13,905 nt of DNA from Bacteroidales bacterium UBA1199. Lineage in GTDB: Bacteria; Bacteroidota; Bacteroidia; Bacteroidales; UBA932. Where the stretch lies: NCBI GenBank assembly GCA_002309795.1, contig DBXZ01000063.1, forward strand, positions 5,189-19,093, given 5' to 3'. The notes beneath the pieces are model-generated. The model had not been told where the DNA came from and did no database searches. It saw nothing but the letters and a program-made list of their open reading frames with translations. Made by a program: the position numbers and the translations under genes. Below, one piece after another: positions 1-7,107 of the stretch. Position 1 is the stretch's first letter; each line of letters begins with the position of its first letter.

Positions 1-1262
1 CCGTGGTCCACGTGACCCATCACGGTAACGATGGGCGGACGCGGCAGCAGGTCTTCCGCCTTGTCGGCCTCTTCGTCGATCGCACCCTGGGTCTCGGCCT
101 TGACGAATTCGATCTTGTAACCGAACTCCTCGGCCACGAGCACGAGTGCCTCGGCGTCGAGACGCTGGTTGATGGAGACCATCAGGCCCAGGTTCATGCA
201 GGCCTCGATCACCTTCGTGACCGGCGTGTTGTCCATCAGGATGGCCAGCTCGTTTACCGTCACGAATTCAGTAACCTTCAGGATGTTGCTGGTACGCTCC
301 TGGCGCTCCTGCTCCTCCTGCATCTTCTGGGAGAACTCTTCGCGTTTTTCGCGGCGGTGCTTCGAGGTCTTGGTCTTGCCCTTGCCCTCTACCATCCGTG
401 CGTAGGTCTCCTTGATCTGCTTCTGGATTGCATCTTCGTCAATCTCGGTGTGGACCGGTTTGAATCGGTCGCGGCGGTTGCCGTTGCCGCGGTTGTTGTC
501 GCGCTGCGGCTGGGCCGGCTTCTCGCGGCGGTTGCTGCCTTCGGTCGCGTTGATATCCACCTTGGCGGGACCGCCCTTGTGGATGCGCTCGCGTTTGCCC
601 TTGTCCTTGGCGGCCGCAGGCTTGGGTTTCTTCTCGAACTGCGAGAGGTCGATCGTGCCGCTGATCTTCGGACCGGCCAGCTTTTCGACCTTGGTCTCGA
701 TGTGCTCGGGAACGTTGATTACGGGTTTCTCCACGACCGGTTCCGCAGCCTTGACGGGTTCTGCAGCGGGCTTCGGCGCCTCTCCCGGCTTCTCTTCCGC
801 CTTGGGAGCGGGAGCCGGAGCGGCCTTCTTCTCTTTCTTGGGCTTGCTCAGGTCAATCTTGCCCAGCACTTTCAATCCGGTGGCGTCATCGGGAGTCTTG
901 ACGCTTTCAGCCGGCTTCGGTGCGGGTTCTGCGGGACGCTCGGCGGGCCGTTCGGTGGTGAGGACGTTGGTCTTGATGAAGACCTCCCGGACGGGTTCCT
1001 CTTCGCCGGCCACAGCGTGCTCCTTCTCGGCAGAAGTTGCCTCTTTCAACTTGTTGCTGACCTGTTTGGACTGTGCCATCAGCAACTGCTGTTCATTGCC
1101 GTACTCCTTGAGCAGCAGGGAATAGACATCCTCGGAGACCTTGGACGTAAGCGTGATCTCCTCAGTTTCAATGCCCTTCTTTTTCAAAAAGTCGGTAAAA
1201 GTTGGAAAACTGATATTGAAGTCTTTCAATATCTTGTTGACTCTGATGGTTCCTTCTGCCAT
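1..1262 (-). CDS. infB: Translation initiation factor IF-2, N-terminal part (cut by window edge)
   Basis: IF-2 is the GTPase that brings initiator fMet-tRNA to the 30S subunit and promotes subunit joining. About 420 residues are visible, beginning MAEGTIRVNKILKDFNIS at an ATG at 1262. An N-terminal helical domain (about 1-75) is followed by a long low-complexity linker rich in Ala, Pro, Glu and Lys (about 75-260), then a basic Arg/Asn-rich stretch (260-310). The conserved IF2_N fold, containing DNTPVTKVIEACMNLGLMVS, lies at about 325-390. The protein then enters the G domain, and the window ends inside the G1 motif (VTVMGHVDHG, normally followed by KT). The rest of the GTPase and the tRNA-binding domains lie beyond the left edge. 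It starts 27 nt after nusA on the same strand, matching the classic nusA-infB order. A GGGAG sits 8 nt before the start. Identity is certain from the family signature and context. Confidence 0.97.
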   Translation of the reverse strand, partial: MAEGTIRVNKILKDFNISFPTFTDFLKKKGIETEEITLTSKVSEDVYSLLLKEYGNEQQLLMAQSKQVSNKLKEATSAEKEHAVAGEEEPVREVFIKTNVLTTERPAERPAEPAPKPAESVKTPDDATGLKVLGKIDLSKPKKEKKAAPAPAPKAEEKPGEAPKPAAEPVKAAEPVVEKPVINVPEHIETKVEKLAGPKISGTIDLSQFEKKPKPAAAKDKGKRERIHKGGPAKVDINATEGSNRREKPAQPQRDNNRGNGNRRDRFKPVHTEIDEDAIQKQIKETYARMVEGKGKTKTSKHRREKREEFSQKMQEEQERQERTSNILKVTEFVTVNELAILMDNTPVTKVIEACMNLGLMVSINQRLDAEALVLVAEEFGYKIEFVKAETQGAIDEEADKAEDLLPRPPIVTVMGHVDH

Positions 1263-1270
1263 AATTGTTT

Positions 1271-1275
1271 CTCCC
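1271..1275 (-). promoter_or_regulatory. Possible Shine-Dalgarno for infB
   Basis: Reading the minus strand, GGGAG lies 8 nt before the infB ATG, within the 27-nt nusA-infB gap. Spacing is good but the match is partial. Shine-Dalgarno sequences are uncommon in Bacteroidota, so this may be chance. Confidence 0.4.
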
Positions 1276-1289
1276 GAATAGTTAATGGT

Positions 1290-2519
1290 TTATTCCTCCC
1301 CCTCGAATTCTGCCTTGAGAATCTTGAGAACGTCTTCCACGGTCTCGATCTCGAGGTCTGCGCGCTCGGCGATTTCGTCTGCCGGAATGGCCAGAACGCT
1401 CTTGGCCGTGTCGCAGCCGATTTCCTTCAGGGCATCGATCACCCACTGCTCGATTTCGTCGTTGAAATCGTCAAGCAGGACGTCTTCCTGCTCTTCGGCG
1501 TCAGCGCGGTAAACTTCGATCCGCTTGCCTACCAGCATGCCGGCGAGCTTGATGTTGGAACCGCCCTTGCCGATAGCCAGCGAGATCTCTTCTTTCTTAA
1601 GGTAGACGCGGACCTCGTCCTCGAGGAACTCCATCGAGGAGATCTTGGCGGGCGAGAGGGCGCGCTGGATCAGGATCTGGACGTTGTTGCTCCAGTTGAC
1701 CACGTCGATGTTCTCGTTGCGCAGTTCGCGGACGATTCCGTGGATACGGGAACCCTTGACGCCGACGCATGCGCCGACCGGGTCGATACGGTCGTCATAC
1801 GATTCGACTGCAACCTTGGCGCGGTCGCCGGGGACGCGGACCACCTTCTTGATGGTAATCAGGCCGTCGTAAATCTCAGGCACTTCCTGTTCGAAGAGAC
1901 GCTCCAGGAAGAGGCCGGAGGTACGCGACAGGGTGATGACCGGAGAACCGTTGCGCATCTCCACGCTGGTGATGACCGCCTTGACGGTGTCGCCCTTGCG
2001 GAAGAAGTCGGAGGGAATCTGTTCGGTCTTGGGGAGAACGAGTTCGTTGCCGTCTTCGTCCATCACAAGCACCTCTTTCTTCCAGGCCTGGTAGACTTCG
2101 CCGACGATGATCTCGCCGATCCGGTCTACGTACTTGTCGTAGATATTCTTCTTTTCCAGTTCCATGATGCGGCCCTGGAGGTTCTGGCGGATGTTGAGGA
2201 TTCCGCGGCGGCCGAAGTCGGAGAGCTGGATCTCTTCCGTATAGTCCTCGCCCACCTCGAAGCTGTCGTCGATCTTGTGGACCTCTTCGAGCGAAATCTC
2301 CGTAGCGGGATCTTCCACCGTCTCCACCACGGTGCGGTTGCGGAGGATCTGCAAGTCGCCCTTGTCAATGTTGATGATGATATCGAACTGTGCGGTTTCA
2401 CCATACATCTTGGCGAGCTGGTTGCGGAAGACCTCTTCGAGCACGCCCATCATAGTGGGGCGGTCGATGTTTTTCTGTTCCTTGAAATCAGCGAACGGGC
2501 TGATAAGATTCACTTCCAT
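1290..2519 (-). CDS. nusA: Transcription termination/antitermination factor NusA
   Basis: NusA binds RNA polymerase and nascent RNA and controls pausing, termination and antitermination. The 409-residue protein has the usual order: N-terminal RNA polymerase-binding domain (1-125), S1 RNA-binding domain (about 133-200), KH1 with GACVGVKGSRIHGIVREL (249-266), and KH2 with AIGKGGSNIKLA (315-326), so both KH GxxG-type loops are present. A short acidic helical tail (about 345-409) follows and resembles the C-terminal region of Bacteroidota NusA, not the two full acidic repeats of E. coli. The ATG start is well supported by the conserved opening MEVNLISPFADFKEQKNI. It lies 27 nt downstream of rimP and 27 nt upstream of infB, as in the widespread rimP-nusA-infB operon. 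No Shine-Dalgarno is seen; the leader is A-rich. Confidence 0.98.
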   Translation of the reverse strand: MEVNLISPFADFKEQKNIDRPTMMGVLEEVFRNQLAKMYGETAQFDIIINIDKGDLQILRNRTVVETVEDPATEISLEEVHKIDDSFEVGEDYTEEIQLSDFGRRGILNIRQNLQGRIMELEKKNIYDKYVDRIGEIIVGEVYQAWKKEVLVMDEDGNELVLPKTEQIPSDFFRKGDTVKAVITSVEMRNGSPVITLSRTSGLFLERLFEQEVPEIYDGLITIKKVVRVPGDRAKVAVESYDDRIDPVGACVGVKGSRIHGIVRELRNENIDVVNWSNNVQILIQRALSPAKISSMEFLEDEVRVYLKKEEISLAIGKGGSNIKLAGMLVGKRIEVYRADAEEQEDVLLDDFNDEIEQWVIDALKEIGCDTAKSVLAIPADEIAERADLEIETVEDVLKILKAEFEGEE

Positions 2520-2546
2520 TGTGTGACTGTTTATGTTTGTTGTTTG

Positions 2547-2801
2547 TTATTCTTCGTCTTCGTCTTTGTAGCCGGTGCCGGCGGAACTCACGGTGAGCGA
2601 GAAATCTTCCCGGTCGCGGTCCAGTTTGCTCTCGATATGACGGCTCAGCGCCACGCAGTCGTCAATGCAGACGCCCGCACCGCTGCGGTGGATAAAGACC
2701 GAAATGTCGTTCTCTTTGCTGACCTTTACGCGGACCAGTTTCAGGTCGGTGGCAGCGAGATACTCGTTTGCAATGGCTTCAATAAGCGATTTCTCAATCA
2801 T
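2547..2801 (-). CDS. rimP: Ribosome maturation factor RimP, short form with N-terminal domain only
   Basis: RimP assists maturation of the 30S subunit. This copy is only 84 residues (MIEKSLIEAIANEYL... to GYKDEDEE). It matches the N-terminal alpha/beta domain, including VCIDDCVALSRHIESKLDRD (44-63) and the SSAG segment (72-75) that normally leads into a C-terminal SH3-like barrel. The family is usually about 150 residues. Here the reading frame ends in an acidic tail right after SAG, and only 27 nt remain before nusA, so the second domain cannot be hidden by a nearby frameshift. I chose the ATG at 2801: an upstream in-frame ATG at 2897 would lie before the predicted transcription start (about 2868) and its extra 32 residues resemble nothing in the family. 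First gene of rimP-nusA-infB. Identity is strong from sequence and context; whether it functions fully is unknown. Confidence 0.88.
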   Translation of the reverse strand: MIEKSLIEAIANEYLAATDLKLVRVKVSKENDISVFIHRSGAGVCIDDCVALSRHIESKLDRDREDFSLTVSSAGTGYKDEDEE

Positions 2802-2822
2802 AAGGCAGGTTCTTTTTTCGAC

Positions 2823-2857
2823 AAAAAGCAAGGGAGCCCTCAGGGCCCCCTTCGCTT
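2823..2857 (-). terminator. Terminator-like hairpin in the rimP leader (candidate attenuator)
   Basis: On the minus strand, GGGGGCCC-TGA-GGGCTCCC forms eight pairs (one G-U) closed by a three-base loop. Two flanking A-T pairs and, past a one-base bulge, four more pairs extend the stem. TTTTT follows at 2827-2823. It lies between the predicted minus-strand promoter and the rimP start, so it would be transcribed in the leader and not at the end of a gene. The T run is itself complementary to an A run just downstream (CTTTTT with AAAAAG), which could hide the U tract. The structure is visible; the attenuation role is inference. Confidence 0.55.
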
Positions 2858-2874
2858 CGTCTTCTCTATCGGTG

Positions 2875-2906
2875 CAAAGGTAAGCATTCTTTGGCAAAGA
2901 ACCAAA
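2875..2906 (-). promoter_or_regulatory. Bacteroides-type promoter for rimP-nusA-infB
   Basis: On the minus strand, TTTG (2906-2903) is followed after 20 nt by TACCTTTG (2882-2875), a full match to the Bacteroidota -33/-7 consensus TTTG-N19/20-TAnnTTTG. The start point is predicted near 2868, giving a leader of about 65-70 nt before rimP. It overlaps the opposing lpxD promoter. Confidence 0.8.
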
Positions 2907-2921
2907 TTCTCTCTATCTTTG
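2890..2921 (+). promoter_or_regulatory. Bacteroides-type promoter for the lpxD operon
   Basis: TTTG (2890-2893), then 20 nt, then TATCTTTG (2914-2921): a full match to the Bacteroidota -33/-7 consensus. Transcription would begin near 2928, leaving a leader of only about 13 nt before the lpxD ATG at 2941. The element interleaves with the divergent rimP promoter. Confidence 0.82.
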
Positions 2922-2940
2922 TACTTCGTACACGGTTCAA

Positions 2941-3900
2941 ATGGCACTTCAGGTAACAGCCCGGGAAATCGCCGAACGCTTGGGCGGCGAACTCGTCGGA
3001 AACCCCGACGTGACGGTCTCCGCGCCCGCCCGCATCGAAAGCGGCCGGCCCGGAACGGTCTGTTTCTATGCCAATCCCAAGTATGAGCATTACCTCTACA
3101 CCTGCCAGGCGAGCGTGATTCTCGTCAACCGCACCTTCGAACCCGCAAAACCCGTCTCCGCCACCCTTGTGAAGGTCGACGACGCCTACGCCTCGGTGGC
3201 CGAACTGCTCGGCTGGTTCGAACAGCTGCGCAAAAGCCGCCCCCGCGGCAACCGCTTCTGCGCCCGTTTTTCGCTTCGCCGGAGCATTGCCTGCAGCGCG
3301 CGGATCGGCCGGGGAACCTGCATCTTTCCGCAGGTTTACATCGGCCCGCGGGTGAAAATCGGCCGCGACTGCATCCTCTATCCCGGCGTCAAGATCTACC
3401 ACGACTGCGTGATCGGGGATCGCTGCATCGTGCACGCCAACGCCGTGATCGGGGCCGACGGTTTCGGTTTCGCCCCTGCGGCCGACGGCTCCTACCGCAA
3501 GATTCCCCAGACCGGCAATGTCGTGCTGGAAGACGACGTAGAGGTCGGCGCCTGCACCACGATTGACCGCGCCACGATGGGCTCCACCGTCATCCGCCGC
3601 GGCGTCAAGCTCGACAACCTCTGCCAGGTGGCGCATAACGTGGAGATGGGCGAGAACACGGTGATGGCCGCCCAGAGCGGAATCGCCGGCAGCGCGCACG
3701 TCGGCGGACAGTGCATGATCGGCGGACAGAGCGGCATCAACGGCCACATCTCGGTGGCGGACCATACCACCGTCGCCGCCCGCACCGGCGTGATCGGCAA
3801 CGTCAAAAAAGAGGGGGAGGTCCTGCTGGGCTACCCCGCCATCGACCATAAAACCTACATGAAGGCCTACGCCAAGTTCAAGGCGGGCGGAAAGGAATGA
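2941..3900 (+). CDS. lpxD: UDP-3-O-acylglucosamine N-acyltransferase LpxD
   Basis: LpxD adds the second (N-linked) 3-hydroxyacyl chain to UDP-3-O-acyl-glucosamine in lipid A synthesis, in the cytoplasm, using acyl-ACP. The 319-residue protein has the N-terminal uridine-binding domain (about 1-100, with [19 protein letters not shown] at 34-52) and a left-handed beta helix of hexapeptide repeats (about 112-290). The catalytic His in [12 protein letters not shown] is H232, equivalent to H239 of E. coli, and the second conserved His in GINGHISV is H269. GADGFGFAP (171-179) is also typical. The linker at 101-118 ([18 protein letters not shown]) departs from the usual IHPSA-like segment. First gene of the operon; the start is fixed by the promoter just upstream. 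Its TGA overlaps the lpxC start. Confidence 0.97.
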   Translation: MALQVTAREIAERLGGELVGNPDVTVSAPARIESGRPGTVCFYANPKYEHYLYTCQASVILVNRTFEPAKPVSATLVKVDDAYASVAELLGWFEQLRKSRPRGNRFCARFSLRRSIACSARIGRGTCIFPQVYIGPRVKIGRDCILYPGVKIYHDCVIGDRCIVHANAVIGADGFGFAPAADGSYRKIPQTGNVVLEDDVEVGACTTIDRATMGSTVIRRGVKLDNLCQVAHNVEMGENTVMAAQSGIAGSAHVGGQCMIGGQSGINGHISVADHTTVAARTGVIGNVKKEGEVLLGYPAIDHKTYMKAYAKFKAGGKE

Positions 3901-4730
3901 TGAACCAGCACACGATTCATCGGCCCTGTCACTTCAGCGGCACCGGTCTTCATACCGGCTGCACCGTTTCCATGCATCTGTTGCCCGCTCCCGCGGGGAC
4001 CGGAATCCTCTTCGAACGGACCGACCTGGGCGGTGCGGAGATTCCTGCGCTGACCGATTACGTAGGCGCAACCCAGCGCAGCACTTCGCTCGTCCGCGAG
4101 GGGGCGGATGTACACACCGGGGAGCACCTGCTCTCCGCCTGCGCAGGAATGGGAATCGACAACCTGCGGGTGCAGCTGGATGCCCCGGAGGTGCCCATCC
4201 TGGACGGTTCGGCGGCCCTATATGTTGCCGCGTTCCGCGAAGCCGGACTGGAATCACAGGATGCGCCACGCCGGGAAATCGTGCTTCGCGAGCCGTTCGA
4301 GTTTAAAATCGGCGATTCGCTGATCCGGTTCGAGGCTGCCGAACGCTTTTCGGCAGAAGTGGAAATCGACTTCCATTCGCAGGTGATCGGCCGGCAGACG
4401 GCCGCTTTCGCAGAAGGCGACGATTATGCTGCCCAGATAGCACCCTGCCGCACATTCTGTTTCCTGCAGGAGGTGGAGTTCCTTCGCAGGAACAACCTCA
4501 TCAAAGGGGGATCGCTCGACAACGCGCTGGTAATCGACGAGCCGCGCGGCTACCTGAACGAAACTCCGCTGCATTTTCCCAACGAATGTGCGCGCCACAA
4601 ACTGCTTGACCTGCTCGGCGACCTGATGCTTTGCGGCGCCCGCCTGAGGGCCCGCGTCACCGCCTGCAAGCCCGGCCACAGCGTCAACACCGCAGCCCTG
4701 CGCGCGCTGCTCACCCAACTCAATGCCTGA
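3897..4730 (+). CDS. lpxC: UDP-3-O-acyl-N-acetylglucosamine deacetylase LpxC, without FabZ domain
   Basis: LpxC is the zinc deacetylase that catalyses the first committed step of lipid A synthesis. The 277-residue protein (MM start; the second ATG at 3900 is equally possible) carries GTGLHTG near the N terminus (15-21). The zinc ligands are H77 in GEHLLSA and H234 and D238 in [12 protein letters not shown]; the catalytic His is H261 in KPGHSVN. The length matches the catalytic domain alone. In most Bacteroidota LpxC is fused to a C-terminal FabZ dehydratase (about 460 residues in total); here the protein stops at QLNA and lpxA begins 2 nt later, so FabZ is absent from this locus. The ATGA overlap with lpxD suggests translational coupling. 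All key residues are present, so the enzyme should be active. Confidence 0.97.
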   Translation: MMNQHTIHRPCHFSGTGLHTGCTVSMHLLPAPAGTGILFERTDLGGAEIPALTDYVGATQRSTSLVREGADVHTGEHLLSACAGMGIDNLRVQLDAPEVPILDGSAALYVAAFREAGLESQDAPRREIVLREPFEFKIGDSLIRFEAAERFSAEVEIDFHSQVIGRQTAAFAEGDDYAAQIAPCRTFCFLQEVEFLRRNNLIKGGSLDNALVIDEPRGYLNETPLHFPNECARHKLLDLLGDLMLCGARLRARVTACKPGHSVNTAALRALLTQLNA

Positions 4731-4732
4731 AT

Positions 4733-5515
4733 ATGGATACCAACAGCGTCATACATCCCAATGCCCGAATCGGAAAGAACGTGGAGATAGGCCCGTTCTG
4801 CTATATCAGTGAACATGTGGAGATCGGCGACGGTTGCCGGATCGGCCCGCACACCGTCATTTTCGACTACGTCCGCCTGGGGCGCGACTGCCGGACCTTC
4901 CCGGGAAGCGTGATCGGCGCCGTTCCGCAGGACCTGAAATTTGCCGGCGAAGAGTCCTGGGTGGAGATCGGCGACCGCACCGTCATCCGCGAGTGCGCCA
5001 CCATCCACCGCGGTACGGCAGCCAGCGGGAAACTGCTGACCCGGGTGGGCAGCGACTGCCTGCTGATGTGCTATTCGCACGTTGCGCACGACTGCCGTAT
5101 TGGCGACCACGTGATCCTTTCCGGTTACTCCGGCCTGGCCGGCGAAGTGGACGTCGATGACTGGGCCATCCTGGGCGGTGCCGTGGTGGTGCATCAGTTC
5201 TCGCATATCGGCGCCCACGCCATGGTGGCGGGCGCTGCGGCGGTCACGAAAGATGTTCCGCCGTTCGCCCTGGCCGGCCGGTTGCCTTTCGATTACGAGG
5301 GGGTCAACCTGGTGGGCCTGCGCCGGCGCGGTTACAGCGCGGAGCAGATTCAGCAGATAGCGGATATCTACCGGATGCTTTACGAACCCGGCCAGCAGAC
5401 GGCTGCCGCCTGCGACCGGATCGAGGCGGAATTCCCCGCTACCGCCGAGCGCGACCTGATTCTCGACTTTGTCCGGAACTCCACCCGCGGCATCATCCGT
5501 CCCTCCAACCGATAA
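4733..5515 (+). CDS. lpxA: Acyl-ACP--UDP-N-acetylglucosamine O-acyltransferase LpxA
   Basis: LpxA adds a 3-hydroxyacyl chain to UDP-GlcNAc, the first reaction of lipid A synthesis. The 260-residue protein begins MDTNSVIHPNARIGKNVEIG and shows hexapeptide repeats of a left-handed beta helix (about 1-185), then a C-terminal helical domain (185-260). The catalytic His is H119 in CYSHVAHDCRIG (E. coli H125), with H116 and H154 (HQFSHIGAH) also conserved. The segment that sets acyl length in E. coli (VGGCSGVAQDVPP) reads VAGAAAVTKDVPP here, placing Ala170 where E. coli has Gly173. I chose the ATG at 4733 over an upstream in-frame one at 4631 because it matches the family start and leaves a 2-nt gap after lpxC, whereas the longer version would overlap lpxC by about 100 nt. 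Confidence 0.96.
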   Translation: MDTNSVIHPNARIGKNVEIGPFCYISEHVEIGDGCRIGPHTVIFDYVRLGRDCRTFPGSVIGAVPQDLKFAGEESWVEIGDRTVIRECATIHRGTAASGKLLTRVGSDCLLMCYSHVAHDCRIGDHVILSGYSGLAGEVDVDDWAILGGAVVVHQFSHIGAHAMVAGAAAVTKDVPPFALAGRLPFDYEGVNLVGLRRRGYSAEQIQQIADIYRMLYEPGQQTAAACDRIEAEFPATAERDLILDFVRNSTRGIIRPSNR

Positions 5516-5517
5516 CC

Positions 5518-6570
5518 GTGGCCCGCTTCCCGCATACCCTGCTTGCAACGGCATATTTTCCGCCGGTTTCGTGGTTCTTCGCCCTGGCGCAGAGCGACCG
5601 CGTGGAGATCGAAGCCTGCGAAAGCTACCAGAAGCAGTCTTACCGCAACCGCTGCCGCATCTATTCCGCGGCCGGTCCCGAAGCGCTGGTGGTTCCGGTG
5701 GTTCATGCAAAAGGGGAGAAGATTCCCATCCGCGACGTGCGGATCGATTACTCCGAACCCTGGGTGCGGCTCCACGAACGGGCCATGACCGCCGCCTACA
5801 ACCACTCCGCCTTCTTTGAGTATTATCGCGACGACCTTTTCCGCATTCTGGAAGGGCAGGAGACCTTTTTGTTCGATCTGAACTGGAAGTTGTCTGAGAA
5901 ACTGATTGAATTCTGCGGCCTGCGGGTGCAGCCCTCGCCGACCGTCGGTTTCCTGCCGCCGGTTCCGCCCCCCGACGCCGGTCCGCTTCCGTCCGCTCCG
6001 CTCACCGACCTGCGCGCCCTGATCCAGTCCAAATACCGGGGCGAGAGCCTCCTTCGCCGCTATGGCCGCGAAACGCCGTATTTCCAGCTATTCCCCGCCG
6101 GCGGCTCCTTCATCCCCGACCTCTCCGTCCTGGATCTCCTCTGCGCGGAAGGACCCAACGCCATCAGTTTCCTCTCCGGCATGAAGACCATCGAAGTCGT
6201 AGCGGCCATCATCCGCAAGGGAGACCGGTTTTTCGCCACCCAGCGCGGCTATGGCGACTGGAAGGACTGGTGGGAGCTTCCGGGCGGAAAAATGGAGCCC
6301 GGAGAAACCCCGGAGCAGGCCCTTGTCCGCGAAATCCGCGAAGAGCTTGATGCCGAAATCAGCGTGGACAAGTATCTTACAACCATCGACTGGGACTACC
6401 CGAAGTTCCATCTGACGATGCACTGCTACGTCTGTTCCCTCCTCACGGACGCCCTTCATCTCAACGAGCACGAAGCCGCCCGCTGGCTGGGAAAAGATGA
6501 AATCCATACCGTCAAATGGCTTCCGGCTGACGAGTTGTTACTTCCTGAGATTGTAAAAGAATTATGGTAG
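5518..6570 (+). CDS. Fusion protein: WbqC-family domain plus Nudix hydrolase domain
   Basis: This 350-residue protein joins two families usually encoded separately. Residues 1-220 match the WbqC-like family: LLATAYFPPVSWF (8-20), an SYRNRC segment (41-46), NHSAFFEYYRDDL (95-107), and the typical end FIPDLSVLDLLCAEGP (198-213). Its biochemical role is uncertain; the family is linked to surface polysaccharide loci. Residues 222-350 (MKTIEVVAAIIRKGD...) resemble the MutT/NudG type of Nudix hydrolase, which cleaves nucleoside triphosphates or related diphosphates. The Nudix box runs from G257 through E263 to REIREEL (271-277) with all metal-ligand Glu residues; the usual Gly near its end is Asp278. 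The start is GTG, 2 nt after the lpxA stop. Met222 sits exactly at the junction and could be an internal start for a free Nudix protein. Last gene of the lpx operon. Confidence 0.88.
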   Translation: MARFPHTLLATAYFPPVSWFFALAQSDRVEIEACESYQKQSYRNRCRIYSAAGPEALVVPVVHAKGEKIPIRDVRIDYSEPWVRLHERAMTAAYNHSAFFEYYRDDLFRILEGQETFLFDLNWKLSEKLIEFCGLRVQPSPTVGFLPPVPPPDAGPLPSAPLTDLRALIQSKYRGESLLRRYGRETPYFQLFPAGGSFIPDLSVLDLLCAEGPNAISFLSGMKTIEVVAAIIRKGDRFFATQRGYGDWKDWWELPGGKMEPGETPEQALVREIREELDAEISVDKYLTTIDWDYPKFHLTMHCYVCSLLTDALHLNEHEAARWLGKDEIHTVKWLPADELLLPEIVKELW

Positions 6571-6598
6571 GAAAATATCCGCTATCTGGAAGAAGCAT

Positions 6599-6632
6599 AA
6601 AAAAAGCCGCCCGGAAGGACGGCTCTTTTTTT
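6599..6632. terminator. Bidirectional intrinsic terminator between convergent units
   Basis: A run of seven A (6599-6605) leads into AGCCG-c-CC-GGAA-GG-a-CGGCT, a stem of seven pairs with one C/A mismatch and a GGAA loop, followed by seven T (6626-6632). It works as a hairpin plus U tract in both directions, ending the lpx operon from the left and the beta-barrel gene from the right. Confidence 0.85.
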
Positions 6633-6645
6633 AAGACGCTCTGGC

Positions 6646-7089
6646 TTAGAAGGTAAACTTGATGCCCAGGCCGACGCCGGTATAACCGTAGCCCAGGGTG
6701 CCGTCACCCGTGCTGACAACAATTGCCGGACGGTAGTCGAGCGAGATAGCGATAGGTGCTACCGGAATCTTGTATTCCAGACCCACGACACCTTCAACGC
6801 CGAGTGCGAGGACTTTGGAAGCGAGCGCTGCGCAAATACCTGCACCATAATAGAAGTTGAAGCCGTCGGCGATCACGGGAACGTTGAATTCGTAGAGGAC
6901 GTCACCTGCGATGCCGCCTTCCCAAGCCATACGGACCGTACCGTCGATTGCGGATGCGCCGAAGTTACGCTTGATGGTGATACCGCCGCCGTCCACGCCA
7001 CCGCGGAGACCGACTGCCCAGTTGTAGTCCTGAGCGAAAACCGTTACAGATGCAATCAGCAGAGCTGCTGCCAGAAAGAATTTTTTCAT
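6646..7089 (-). CDS. Small secreted outer-membrane beta-barrel-like protein, function unknown
   Basis: A 147-residue protein with a clear signal peptide: MKKF, a hydrophobic stretch, and a probable cleavage after VFA (residue 19). The mature part (about 128 residues) is Gly-rich with alternating hydrophobic and polar residues, and it ends in GLGIKFTF; a terminal Phe after alternating residues is typical of outer-membrane barrels. Likely strands include AVGLRGGVD, AGDVLYEFNV, GFNFYYGAGI, GVVGLEYKI, AISLDYRP and GYTGVGLGIKF, which would suit a small barrel of about eight strands. I chose the ATG at 7089 because an upstream in-frame ATG at 7131 would fall at the predicted transcription start and would bury the signal peptide. 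It has its own promoter and terminator, so it is a single-gene unit. No specific function can be given. Confidence 0.8.
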   Translation of the reverse strand: MKKFFLAAALLIASVTVFAQDYNWAVGLRGGVDGGGITIKRNFGASAIDGTVRMAWEGGIAGDVLYEFNVPVIADGFNFYYGAGICAALASKVLALGVEGVVGLEYKIPVAPIAISLDYRPAIVVSTGDGTLGYGYTGVGLGIKFTF

Positions 7090-7107
7090 AGGTTGTTTAT
7101 TTAGGTT

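Noticed and set aside
780..1000. Pro/Ala/Glu/Lys-rich repeats within infB as a possible tandem repeat
   Set aside because: Low-complexity linkers are normal between the N-terminal domains of Bacteroidota IF-2; no exact DNA repeat unit was seen.
2799..2897. Longer RimP starting at the ATG at 2897
   Set aside because: The extra 32 residues would be encoded by the promoter and leader hairpin, upstream of the predicted transcription start, and match nothing in the RimP family.
2921..2931. GTAC-TTC-GTAC repeat near the lpxD start point
   Set aside because: Very short, and each half is itself palindromic; likely chance, not an operator that can be supported.
3..3086. A 1027-codon open frame on the plus strand opposite rimP, nusA and infB
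   Set aside because: The three minus-strand genes share one reading register, and the sense codons TTA, CTA and TCA, which would create antisense stops, are avoided in GC-rich coding. The antisense frame stays open for that reason; its product is low-complexity and resembles no family.
2866..3849. A 327-codon minus-strand frame opposite lpxD
   Set aside because: Shadow of lpxD; the composition is His/Asp/Ala/Gly-rich and it spans both promoters.
4631..4732. Longer LpxA starting at 4631
   Set aside because: It would overlap lpxC by about 100 nt and add 34 Arg/Pro/His-rich residues with no family similarity; the ATG at 4733 matches the normal LpxA start.
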